A stretch of 64,000 nt of DNA, taken from positions 124,001-188,000 of the forward strand of contig NADL03000682.1 in the NCBI GenBank assembly GCA_002205965.3. Reading direction: 5' to 3'. Positions within the stretch are counted from its first letter, which is position 1. Each line of letters starts with the position of its first letter. The position numbers and the translations under genes were made by a program. This document shows positions 45,531 through 54,960 of the stretch, piece after piece. The notes below the pieces were generated by a model. The model was not told where the DNA came from, searched no databases, and was given only the letters and a program-made list of their open reading frames with translations. Source of the DNA: Kappaphycus alvarezii (Eukaryota; Rhodophyta; Florideophyceae; Gigartinales; Solieriaceae).

Positions 45531-46590
45531 ACTAGTCTCCTCGCGTGGATGGCGCGGCGGGAATGGCGACCCCCATATGAAATGAGCCAGTATCGAGGAT
45601 GAGCAATTTTTTAAACGCGGCAAGGCCCGTAATAGCAGGAATGGAAGGCAGGCCACTTATTGGCCGAAGCTAACGCCCGTTCATGTGCCACTAGAACCCA
45701 ATCTACCACGTCGAACATGCGAGGCTCTGCAGAGGTTAAATCATCCATTATATGCATCTGTTCTTCTCGACGCTGAGCGCGAAGGGCAGAGAAGGCCAAA
45801 AGTTTCATCATGCGATGTGTATCAGAAGCGCAGTCCACCAACGCGACGGGATCAGAGAAATTATTCCGCAGAATTACTCCCAACATCAATCCGAACGGCG
45901 AAGCTCCCGCAGGAAGGCGACGGCGACGGTATCTGCACAAGACACGGGGCAAGCACTCCTGCCAATCTATACCTTGGCCGACAACCATCTTCTTCACAGC
46001 TTTCTTGATGGTTCGTACCATCCTTTCGGATCTATCATTACATATGGGAGCTTACACGAGAACAGTGGCCCAGATAATTTCATGCTTCTTCATGAAATCA
46101 GCGACTGTGGCAGCGGTGAAGCACCCAGCGTTATCGCTGATAATGGTCTTCGGGGGACCAGAGGGGTGCATAACTTCACTCTCGATGAACTGGGAGACAG
46201 TTGCAGCCGACTAGTCTCTGGTGGCAACTGCGATTGGCAACCTGTCGAATGCTTGACGGCGATAAGCAGATACTTCTTTCCGACGTTTGATATCGGCAGA
46301 GTTCCCGCGAAATCGGTCGAATAAGTTTCGAAAATATTCGTCAGTGGGACAATCAAAATCGTACGTTACGGCATAAGGAGCCTAGTCTTCTGGCTCCCCT
46401 CAAACTTTTCACGTAGTTGTGAATATCTTGGTGAATTTGCGGCCACCGATAACGGTATATGAATCTTTTTTTCGTCTTCTCCTTATCTCTTTGTCCGATG
46501 TCGTCGTGAAAGGTCTTCAGTATAGCAACTCTGTCCTTCATGAACGGTACAGATCTTAGCCCGTTTCTGGTTCGTCTAAGAAGCATTCAT
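45530..46590 (-). pseudogene. gypsy integrase
   Basis: The zinc-binding region lies in the frame 46586-46353 (FHDDIGQRDKEKTKKRF, YRWPQIHQDIHNYVKS). The core begins FETYSTDFAGTLPISNVGKK (catalytic Asp in TDFAG; frame 46356-46090). It continues after frameshifts to ICNDRSERMVRTIKKAVKKM and DWQECLPRVLCRYR (46021-45611), matching the Y-x-P-x2-G-x-x-E-R-x-x-R-T-I-K block; the Gly is replaced by Asp. The C-terminal FDVVDWVLVAHE...KWPAF...YYGPCRV, then SRRAIHARRLVPF, forms the GPY/F-type end, shared with the gypsy at 56.3-59.2 kb (SRAIHARRLVPYH). No chromodomain follows. Stops and shifts make it non-functional. Confidence 0.75.
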
Positions 46591-46880
46591 TCCTACACCA
46601 CGAAGTTCTTAGCCATACGCTTGACCGAAAGACGTTTCTCTTCATCATTAACTCGGATCTTCAAACCTTGCAAATGACGTGCGAAGTCGAGGACGAAAGG
46701 CTCAATCATGGGATTCTCTTCGGTAGTGGCAGAATCCAGTACCGCAACTAAGTCTCATTCATCAGGTCCCGAGGCAGGAGGCGAATCGGTAGGTATTACA
46801 CGCGAGAAAAAGTCAGCTGCTCCGTTTTCCGTATCTGGCCTGGATTCGAACTCGAAATCATACTCCGCAAGGAAGTCCAT

Positions 46881-47490
46881 CTATTGCGCCAGTGTTCCGT
46901 GAATTTCTTTTTTCTTGATTGCACAACGAAAAATGTGATGGTCGGTAATGAGCTTGAAGGGCTCTGTCGATATCAGATACACTCTGAATTTCCTTAAAGG
47001 GAGAGTAACGGCGAGGTCATCCCTCTTGCAGGCGGAATAGTTAATCTCTGCTGAGTTCATCGTCCGTCTCGCGTACCGCACAGGATGAATCATTCCATCT
47101 TTCTTTTTCTGGGCCAGGACTGCCCTAACGGCCACATCAGAAGCGTCGGTTTCCACGATGAAAGGGAACCCGAAGTCCGGAAAGGCTAGCACCGGCGGGA
47201 AATAAGCTTATCTTCCAGGGTTTCGAGGGCGGCAGTCATCTCTACAGTCCCATCGGACTTCCCATTACCTGAAGTTTCTGCTTGAAGGGCAGACGATATT
47301 CCGGCGAAGTACTTGATGAAGCGACGATAATACCCAGCGAGGCCAAGAAAGCTACGCAACTCCGTTTAGTTAGTAGAAACAGGGGTCCTTTTGATGGCAT
47401 CAATATTCTCTTCGCCGACGCGAACTTTGCGCTTGTCTACGAAGTGACCAAGCAGCTTTACGCTTGGCAAAGCAAACGCACATTTTGTAA
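46881..47490 (-). pseudogene. gypsy RT thumb and RNase H
   Basis: Region 47490-47300 carries TELRSFLGLAGYYRRFIKYF in broken frame, the connection between RT and RNase H. The frame 47192-46881 (103 residues) reads FPFIVETDASDVAVRAVLAQ (first catalytic Asp in TDAS), HPVRYARRTMNSAEINYSAC (Glu helix region), and PLRKFRVYLISTEPFKLITD with the DH pair of the family. This is a well-kept gypsy RNase H. The downstream part toward the integrase (46880-46590) includes EFESRPDTENGAADFFSRV-like wording, equal to the ADxLSR end. The domain removes the RNA template. Confidence 0.75.
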
Positions 47491-47492
47491 TC

Positions 47493-48214
47493 TTACATAA
47501 TCTTAACTTTACGTCCTGCGTCCCCGACTGCCTTTATAACGACAGATAAGTGATCAATATGCTCCTCCATAGAGTTGGAGAAGATCAAGACATCATCAAG
47601 ATAGACACGGACGAAAGGAATGCCCTTCATTACGTAATACATCATGCGCTGAAATGTGGATGGTGGGTTCATTAGACCAAGTGGAATCACCTTGAACTTG
47701 AAGGTACCAAAACGAATGACGAACATAGTCATCTCCTTACAATCTTTGGCCATGCAGATTTTCCAGTACCCTGCAAACAAATCAAGGGTGGTAAATATAG
47801 GGCTACCCTTTGGGTCGTCGAAGATCCCTTCTATCTTAGGTTGTGGTCCACGATCCGCCTTCATCTTGAGTTTCAGAGTGCAATAATCCACGCAAAAACG
47901 AGACCTTCGTCCTTTTTCGTCACAATAACCAGTAGGAAATACCACGCCGACGATGCTGGTGTGATGATCCCAGCATATAACATGTTGTCGATTTCTCGAC
48001 GGGCGATTTCCTTGTGTCGAGGCGACATTCGGCGAGCCCTGTGATAGATCGGAGTAGGGTCCTTCATTTCGAAGGAATGCTTCGTCGGCACGGCCGCAGG
48101 ATTTAGCTCGTCTATAGTCCGGGCGACGATTCCCGTGTCCCGAAGCAAACCATTTATCTCGTTTTGCGATCCTTCTTCCAAATGAGCGAGTCGAGCTCTC
48201 AGAGAATCCCGCAT
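47493..48214 (-). pseudogene. gypsy reverse transcriptase
   Basis: Two overlapping frames. 48214-47873 ends with the block AVPTKHSFEMKDPTPIYHRA and RRMSPRHKEIARREIDNMLY, then AGIITPASSAW, the N-terminal RT region. 47945-47493 (150 residues) carries SRFCVDYCTLKLKMKADRGP, FTTLDLFAGYWKICM (first Asp), FKVIPLGLMNPPSTFQRMMY, and the intact catalytic box VRVYLDDVLIF near 47587-47613, then HIDHLSVVIKA. Key residues of RT are kept, unlike in the other elements of the window. One frameshift separates the two frames. It is neighboured by protease upstream and RNase H downstream on the same strand. Confidence 0.8.
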
Positions 48215-48349
48215 TTCCTCCTTCTTCTCTTCTTCTTCGGTGGTGCTTTCTCTACTGATGGGACCTTAGCTCGATCCAGTAAAGTTTTCCTCGCGAATAG
48301 CTAGTACCAGCTCTTCTTGCGAAGAGTCCGAGGACTCCGGACCTGCGTT

Positions 48350-48905
48350 CTAATTAGAAGTAAAATCTTCACCGGGAGTCTCTATCTCCTCACCCTCAAC
48401 CAGTTTCTTCTCCGTAGACTTAGTATCCGGCACGAGCGGGAGCATAACTTTTTCGGAACCAATGGTTAAACGGACGCTCTGTGCCCCGAAATACATATTC
48501 GCCTGAATAACTAGGAGCATACAGAGGTCTATTATTAGGTCGAAAGGATAATTCTCGATGACAAGGAAGTCTATTTTCACGGCTTGGCCCCAAAAGGTCG
48601 TCGGGACCGTGGCCAGGGAACCTACACAGGAAGAGCTGTCTGCATTCACATCCTTTTAGACCTGTAGTTCGGTGAGAGGTAAAGACGTCTAGACAAATCA
48701 GCTGACATGACGTCCGGTACGGTTCCGGAGTCTAGTAGAGCCCAGACCTCGGTACCGTAAACTTTGAGTTGAACCAGCCGTAAAAAACGAGGACCTGAAG
48801 TCGAAACGACTGCAACAACTGAAATAGACTGTTTTCCCAACAAACGGCGCATGGCTTTGGTAGCTCTTTCAGCATCTCCACGGAGAAGCTGACCGAATGT
48901 CAAAC
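48350..48905 (-). pseudogene. gypsy protease and linker
   Basis: The frame 48903-48646 reads LVQLKVYGTEVWALLDSGTV and PDVMSADLSRRLYL. This is a retropepsin pattern (h-h-D-[ST]-G-[AT]) with active-site Asp-Ser-Gly kept. The next frame, 48649-48350, reads VPTTFWGQAVKIDFLVIENY and PFDLIIDL, the second half of the protease (DFLVxENxPFDxxIG) in which the final Gly is Asp. It is followed by an acidic tail. It cleaves the polyprotein. It sits between gag and RT, as is normal. Confidence 0.65.
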
Positions 48906-48969
48906 CACAATTTGCGTTCGCAAGCTCGGAAACAACGTCGTATTTTCATACTTATTCCTGTAGCTTATT

Positions 48970-50138
48970 CTAATTTTTCTTCCCGCGGTTCGAATTCTTC
49001 GCCTTCTTCTTACGGCTAATAATTCGAAGTTCTTCCGGAGGTAGGACTGGGCCCGGCTGTATAACGCGAGCATGGGGACCAGTTACGAGGTGAGAGATCG
49101 GAATGACCCCATGATTGTCCTGAACGGGCTTTTTGGGTACTGCCTCTCCGTTGGCGTTCCTTTTCGCGACATTTATTCCTTCGTGTTGTGAAGAGTCGGT
49201 TTTGAGCAAGTCTTCTCGGAGGAAATTCACTTGGTCACCTCCTTCCCCGTAATTTTTCTTCTCAGCGGGGGCTTCTTCTCGAATCGCTGCCCTTCTTCCA
49301 CCGGACCAGCACGTCGTATCTGAGTGACCCATCTTTTCGCAAAGGGAACAGCGGGAGTTACGATGCGGTTTCTTCTTGCAATTCATTGCAACATGGCCAA
49401 GCTCGTTGCAATGAGAGCTTTGGCGGACATATGTCTTTTATTAAGGGCTGACGATGGTATAGCTCCGTCATTTCCCTTAGTCTTCTTCAGAAACACAGTC
49501 AGTTTCGAGAGGTCTTCGGCTAGAGCATCCACATTGTCTTCGATGTTCCTAGACCTCGAATCCGAGCGAACCGGCAACCTTACCGGCGTAATTTCAGCAA
49601 TGGGGCTAGAAGGACCAGCATAAGCCACCCGAATAGAGTTAAAATCCTTCAGCGCCTTGAAGATTCCCGGATGATCGTTGGGTCCCCGAAATACCAAGAA
49701 ATGCTGCAGCTCCTTGTGTCGACAGGCGAAGGTGCAAAGGAGTCCAAATCTGGCGATGTTGTCGAGTTCCGCCTTCTCGTAGAGGCGATCAATTTTCTTT
49801 AAAGAACCAAGAATGTCTTCTAGTTCAAGCTCAATTTCTAGAGCTTGGCGGAAGAAGTTCTCCGGGTCTTCACCCTTCGCAAAATGCTAGAGGAACTTCT
49901 CTTTAACCTCGGCGTAGTTTTTCGCATTGGGAATGAGCTCACCATTCGACGCAAACGTATCGTGATATAAGTCGAGCGCTGCGCCGTCTAGGTCTTTGAG
50001 GAGACTGAGAGCTTTCTTTTTGTCAGGTTTGGATGCCACCACGACATTCTCAAAAAAAAAGAATATTCGCACGTCGCTCGTGCCGTCTAACACGACCGTG
50101 CTGGCGCTGGGAGTATCGGCCCTGCGCAAGAGTACCAT
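48970..50138 (-). pseudogene. gag: gypsy gag with two zinc knuckles
   Basis: The first frame starts with ATG at 50138-50136 and runs to 49887 (83 residues, including FFFFENVVVASKPDKKKALS and LDGAALDLYHDTFASNGE). The start codon's A is the last base of the 5' LTR, and its TG opens the primer-binding site. Later frames are 49697-49383 and 49386-48970. A zinc pair lies at about 49405-49310: HCNELGHVAMNC, in which the first Cys reads Ser, and an intact CSLCEKMGHSDTTC. The C-terminal part is Lys-rich and basic (SRKKKAKNSNRGKKN). Gag would form particles and bind element RNA. Frameshifts separate the parts. Confidence 0.7.
50124..50137 (-). promoter_or_regulatory. primer-binding site of the gypsy element
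   Basis: On the minus strand, TGGTACTCTTGCGC begins at the very next base after the LTR terminus ATCA. PBSs of LTR retroelements begin TGG, complementary to the CCA end of a tRNA. Which tRNA is not decided here. Confidence 0.65.
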
Positions 50139-50458
50139 GATAGGGGGGAGAAAAGGTATTGCAGGGAAGAAGACAGGATAGAGGAGTTTTCACGTGTAGG
50201 AGAGGGGTCGATGGGTGACGCTACCTCCTGAAAGTTGCATAACCGACTCAAGTGCTACCTATGTAACAGGCACCCGAGCGGCTGAGGTTGAGATTTGTCC
50301 GTACGTTAGTGTGCTTACTGCACACTACTTTACTGGACCCGAAAAATGATTAAAACTAGTAGGCAAAAAGAAAGAGGGTACTGTACGATACAAAAAAAAA
50401 TCGTCATAGATAGTGCTAGAAACACATAAAAATCACCTTCCAGCCATTGCCATCAACA
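50138..50458 (-). repeat. 5' LTR of the gypsy element
   Basis: 321 bases. On the minus strand it starts TGTTGATGGCAATGGCTGG and ends CCCCCCTATCA. It is the partner of 44543-44860. The hairpin arms are here GTACGTTAGTGTGC (50301-50314) and GCACACTACTTTAC (50320-50333), with two arm mismatches but some paired changes. It should hold the promoter; no TATA-like site is certain. Confidence 0.85.
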
Positions 50459-50860
50459 GTTAGCTGCCCTGATTCAGACATCTGGTTTCCTCGAGACTAT
50501 TATTCATTAAATTCTGCCAAGGATGAGTTATGACCGAAATAGGTTCTGCCGAATACTTTAAGCAGTTTCTTCATTTTTGTGATAAAAACGAGTCTATGGC
50601 GAACGACTCATAGCTAAAAACCAGTTTTCACCTCCTGCTCTTGCTCAAGCTCTTTTCTCCCACCTTTCGTACCACTTTCTCCCGTCTTCTGCCCCTTCGC
50701 CCAGCGCCCCCGCATCTCCTTGCCGCCTTGATACCGCTTAGCTGCGGCGCGAGCGCGACTGGCTGGTCGCATCTCAACCCTCCAAGTCTACCCCGTTCTT
50801 CCGAGTAACGAGATCTTTACCAGTTCTTTTTTAAAATCTCTTTCCTTGCTTCCTATTGGC
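50459..50860. other. spacer before the LINE
   Basis: No gene. Composition becomes C/T-rich on the plus strand from about 50640, which may be the 5' UTR of the LINE. Confidence 0.3.
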
Positions 50861-51030
50861 TGAGACCCTTTTTTTTTCAATGTCCCGAACCTACCCTCCT
50901 CTCTTGCACCATGCTCACCCGCTCCCGTGCTGCGCAATCGGAGGCCATCGTCTCGCTAACCCACGCTGCTATGGATTACCTCGTACGTTGTGCTTCCATC
51001 CTCGACGGCCTCGTCGACATCACACCTCGA

Positions 51031-51078
51031 AGACGCAAGATAGAAAGGAGGCTACAGCCTCCTTTCTATCTTGCGTCT
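51031..51078. repeat. perfect 48-base palindrome
   Basis: Left arm 51031-51053 (AGACGCAAGATAGAAAGGAG then GCT) and right arm 51056-51078 are exact reverse complements, separated by AC. It lies in the 5' part of the LINE. Confidence 0.9.
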
Positions 51079-51524
51079 CCGAATCTCCCGTTGCCAATGC
51101 CCTTTCCCCGCCCCTCTAGCACAACCCCCAATTCCGCTCTATTCTAGCCATCTTGAACACCCTTGCTGGCTATCCGCAGGCTTCTCCGCCGTCGTCTCCA
51201 CAGGCTTCCCCGTCCGCCTCCGCTCAACTAAACACACCTGCAGGGTCTCCGCAGCCCTCGACGCTTGCCTCTGCCCTACCCCTCCGACCGCTCCGTCCCC
51301 CTCCCCGTACCTCCGTGCCGCCGCCACCCCAGCACCTGCTCTGAAACCGCTTCAACGCCTTCCTTTCCTCGGCTGCCACGGCCTCACTCACCACACTGAC
51401 CTCTCCGACAAGCGCCTCTCGGCTAAATTCGCGGGCAGAGTCTCTCACGCCACCCGCGCCCTTTTCGGGGGCAACAGAAAACGCGGTGTTGTCGTCACGG
51501 CCCGCCAGTTCCTTCCCTATTACG

Positions 51525-51625
51525 GTGTCGGTATACCCTTTTTGAGTTGATTGTGGTTGTCTTGAAAACCATGGGATAGATCGGATATATCTTCCAAGAG
51601 TAAAACACCCAAACGTTTCCCCTGC
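51525..51625 (-). repeat. short PPT/LTR-start-like repeat, copy R4, inside the LINE
   Basis: The minus strand reads AGGGGAAACGTTTGGG, TGTTTTACTCTTGG (TGTT at 51607), ATATCCGATCTATCCCATGG, GACTCAAAAAAGG-like and ACCGACACCGTAAT. LINE-type sequence lies on both sides, so it inserted after the LINE did, or was carried with it. Confidence 0.6.
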
Positions 51626-52837
51626 CCCGCCTGACGCCCCTGTCCACTACCCCTCCGCCTTCCACCGGGCGATACCTAATGGCGGTTTCCCTGGCTTTTG
51701 CTCCATCTTGAGCTCTTCTTCTCCGAACGTCTTCCTTGTATGCGCAGCCGATCGTCACCTGCGCTCCTTAGAGCCAGCCTACTCCGCCTTTCGCGCCTTG
51801 GCAAAGACCTCTGACAACCTCGATCCTCCCACCCTAGATTTCTCGGCAATTCTCGACCTCCCTACAGACCTTCCGCCCCCCAACTTCTCTCCGTTTTCCC
51901 TGGCCTTCGCTTCGCAATCGCTCGTCTAGAATCCTCCTGCTGCCAGTGGTACCCCGCACCTGCCTTCTCTCACACTCTCCGCGAAATGGAATCGCTGGTT
52001 TACTATACTCTTTTTCAAGACGCCTCTTTTGCCACTTCTCATCCCCCCTTCCTCACACCCCGTCCCCGGTTGCCTCGACTAGTCGCCAACGTGTCCCCCC
52101 ACTCTGATTGATGCTGACGGTTTTACACTAGTGACCCGGGCTGGGGCTTCATCCCCAGATGCCTCTACCGTACCTTCGCCCCACCCGGCCCCTGTTGCCC
52201 CGTCCGTGGTCCCCGGATACTCCGTACTTGAACACGTTCCGACTCCAGAGTCTATGGACGTTGGCCAGTAGGCCTCGCGTGGAACCTTCATACCGGCCGA
52301 CCGCCAGTTACCACTCCGAATCTTGTCCCTCTCCTTCTCTCCATCTTTCAACTTCCGATCCCACCATCACCTACTTACCCAATTCTCTGCGTTTCGATTT
52401 CCACAATCCCTTTTATTACCTTTTGCATGCCTACAACCACGCACACTCCCCTGCATATCGCGTGGAATGCCTCACCCGTCTCTTCGCAGTTGGTAAGCTG
52501 GTCCTTCGGAAAAACGGCCGGGGGGAACCCCGTAATCGCAACTGGGCCTCCGTCCACCGGCTTCTCCGATCCCGAATCTCCATGGTCCTGGAAGGACGCT
52601 GGCAACGCTCTACTCAGATGCACTTGACGCCTTCGGTTCCCCATTGCCATCCACCTCCTATTCCTAGCCCTCTCCCACCAATCGCTTCCGCTGCTTTATC
52701 CAACAGGGGGCCTCACTATCGCTGTCGCCGCCCTCTGCTCTACCACCTCACCGGCACCGGCTACTCTCCATAACAAATCCCTCCTTGCTTCCCTGCATCC
52801 CTCTTCAAGTGTCCCGGTTACCCCAGCTCCACGCCAC

Positions 52838-53866
52838 GTGCTGCCTCCCAACTTTGTTTTTACTGAGGCCGAGGTTCACCGTCAGCTCGCCTTCCTATCA
52901 CACCACAGCTCTCCGGGTCCTGACGGCCTCCGCCTATCCGTCTTCAAATCCCTCTCCCATGCACCAGGCGGCGATAGCGCAGATCGCCCCGCCCTGTTTC
53001 AGCTCACAATCTCTGTGAACTCTGCCCTGGACGGCCGACTCCCAACTGAGCTCTGTCATCTCTTCGCCGGGGCTACCCTACTCAGTATCCCAAAGGCCCG
53101 CGGCGGCAGTCTCCGCCCCATCGCCATGGGTACGGTTCTTCGCCGATTCATCTGCCGCCTTGTCGTTTGGCGCTTGTCTACACAACCCACCGTCGTCTCT
53201 TATTTCGTTCCTCACCAGCTCGCCGTCGGAATCCGCCACTGAGCAGAAGCGATCATTCATGCGACACGGGTTCCCTCCACCCGCCCTGACAGTGCCAGCT
53301 TCGCTCTCCTTCAAATTGACGTGTCAAACGCGTTCAACAACATCGAGCGCAAGAACATTCTGCTCGAGACGGCCAACCATATCCCCCACCTTGCCCGGTT
53401 TGTGCACTACTTGTATGACGGTGATTCCAGGCTCATGTTCGGTTCACACATCCTGCACAGTCGCACAGGCACTTACCAGGGAAATCCGCTCGGAAGCATC
53501 TTGTTCGCCCTTGGCATCCATCCACTGGTCAGCCAGATCGCATCACGCTTTCCCACCATATGCCTAAACGCTTGGTTCGCCGACGACGGTACCGACATCG
53601 TCCCTGTTAACCTCACTTCTGGGGTTCTCCGCTTCATCTCAGACCGTGAAAAGCCATTCGGATTCTCTATCAACATGGCGAAAATAACGCTATGGCGTCC
53701 TGTCCCGGATCTCCTCCCCGCGTCCCTTCGGTGTGCCATACCATGCAGGATACGTTTCCCCAAATCTGTGACAGTCCTCGGATCCCTAATCGCCACCCCA
53801 GTCTTTTCTTGCCTCCCGCGTACATGCCATTCGCGAGATCTGGTCGCGCATCTCCGGATTGAATGA
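52838..53866 (+). pseudogene. LINE reverse transcriptase
   Basis: Frame 52838-53242 (134 residues): SHHSSPGPDGLRLSVFKSLS (the S-x-G-x-D-G-x-R region), then LSIPKARGGSLRPIAMGTVL followed by RRF, a signature of this RT group (KPxGGxRPIAxGxxLRR). Frame 53321-53866 (181 residues): SNAFNNIERKNILLE (with Asp just upstream, IDVSNAF), HSRTGTYQGNPLGSILFALG (QGDPLG box, here QGNPLG), and LNAWFADDGTDIV, the catalytic YxDD box as FADD. Then GFSINMAKITLW. RT primes on nicked target DNA in this class. One frameshift near 53240-53320 breaks it. The wording is close to RLE-type LINEs such as Utopia-like elements; the exact clade is undecided. Confidence 0.75.
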
Positions 53867-54479
53867 CCCTCAACTGGGCTACCAGCTAATGAGACACTGC
53901 GCCAGTTCTTGCCGCCTGATCTAGGTTATTCGCTGGACCCCGCCGCATCTCACTCTTTCCGGAGCTCAATCCTCTGACTCTGGAATGCGAATGGTGTTCG
54001 AAGACATGCACCGTCGTCTCCCAGACAGTGCCTGGCTCACCGCTTCGCTTTAACTCCGTATAGGCGGCCCAGACTTCCCCTAGCCGACACCATCGCAGGG
54101 TATGCTACGATGGCTCTGTTCACTCCTACTACCCCTTCTTCGCCTCCTCGGTGATTGCTTCGACATGTCGCCCTTGATATCAACGCCGATCGCCTCTATC
54201 CGGGCCAAATACAGCCTCCCCGACAGTTTCTCCCCCTCGCCGTCCGTGCTGGCCTGCGCGCTTCTTCTTCCCCCACCCTGTCTGACTTCCGGACAACCGC
54301 TACTGCTGAGATCACAAAGGCGCCTCGTGCCTGACTTCTCTGTTCCGTCGACCTCTCCTGCTCCGAAGGCTACCGGCTGCTCCGCCGTTTAGCTTCCGTT
54401 GCTTCTTCCACGCCTCCCGTCCTTTTCACAACCTCCCGCAGAGCTATTTCGGTACCCGGGCCGCTCCTGGAGTCTGGTA

Positions 54480-54677
54480 CACCATGGTTTGCCTCCATCT
54501 TGGTGTCCCCATCTTCTTTGGCACACAACCCTGCACCTATTGCGCCGCCGCACACTTCCGCACTGTCCCCACCCTAGCTTCCTACTGACACCATGCCGCT
54601 GTCTGTCCCTGCACCGACGGCTCCATTAAGAGCCACAGTAGTGTTCGCGACCGCCTCATTTCCAAGGTATCTGATAA
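54480..54677 (+). pseudogene. LINE CCHC zinc motif, start of endonuclease region, truncated
   Basis: One frame reads CLHLGVPIFFGTQPCTYCAA, a stop at 54586, then HHAAVCPCTDGSIKSHSSVR and DRL. It aligns with CHHCDH...GDHAADLCC...RRHRHD in the 10.7 kb copy. The Gly-Asp of GDHA is lost and the RH is SH. The catalytic RPAD...D part that should follow is absent, because the acidic-element 3' block starts at 54678. Confidence 0.6.
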
Positions 54678-54960
54678 GGGTAAATCGTCCGAAGAAGAGA
54701 TACTCAGAACCAACTACCCCAAGAACGAGGTATTGCAAGCGACAAAAGTTCTACCGTTGTATAGTTGAACGAACAGAAAGGAGTGGACAAGGAAGAAAAT
54801 TGATAGGGCTACAACCAAGTATGGAAGACGCTGCGTCATTCACTGATGCTCTGTGACCAGGGTAAGGAAATTGTTTCTGAGGTCTGCAGTTGACTCTCAA
54901 ACTCCTACTACTCGTGACTTGGCTTGAAATTGTCCGCCAACTTGCTTTATCTCCACAAGA
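54678..54960 (-). repeat. solo 3' block of the acidic-protein element
   Basis: The plus strand begins GGGTAAATCGTCCGAAGAAG, then GTATTGCAAGCGACAAAAGT, GTATAGTTGAACGAAC, GTTGACTCTCAAACTCC and CGCCAACTTGC. It matches the reverse complements of 24771-25086 and 63503-63825. The last ~35 bases of the block and the protein part are absent. It cuts the LINE. Confidence 0.65.

Larger units (their letters stand above)
44543..50458 (-). mobile_element. Ty3/gypsy LTR retrotransposon, full length
   Basis: About 5.9 kb between two direct repeats of 318 and 321 bases. Both LTRs read TG...CA, a TGG primer-binding site follows the 5' LTR directly, and pol domains occur in gypsy order (PR, RT, RNase H, INT). 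The LTRs agree at roughly 80-85% of positions by eye, so the insertion is old. No target-site duplication is evident (TTTAC before, GTTAG after). The last about 670 bases before the 3' LTR do not look like gypsy sequence and contain a histone H3-like relic. Confidence 0.85.
50860..54677 (+). mobile_element. non-LTR retrotransposon (LINE) with RT and C-terminal restriction-like endonuclease region
   Basis: A GC-rich block of about 3.8 kb on the plus strand. 50880-52800 carries Pro/Ser-rich frames and a conserved linker, RT is at 52838-53866, and the zinc/endonuclease start is at about 54480-54677, where the acidic-element 3' block interrupts. A short repeat (R4) is inserted at 51525-51620. The RT and CCHC wording matches RLE-type LINEs. 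The 5' end is uncertain. All long frames end in stops or shifts, so the copy is dead. Confidence 0.75.

Noticed and set aside
46846..46862. Second GGATTCGAAC word, tRNA-like
   Set aside because: It lies inside the gypsy RNase H/integrase junction, and the pol reading explains it.
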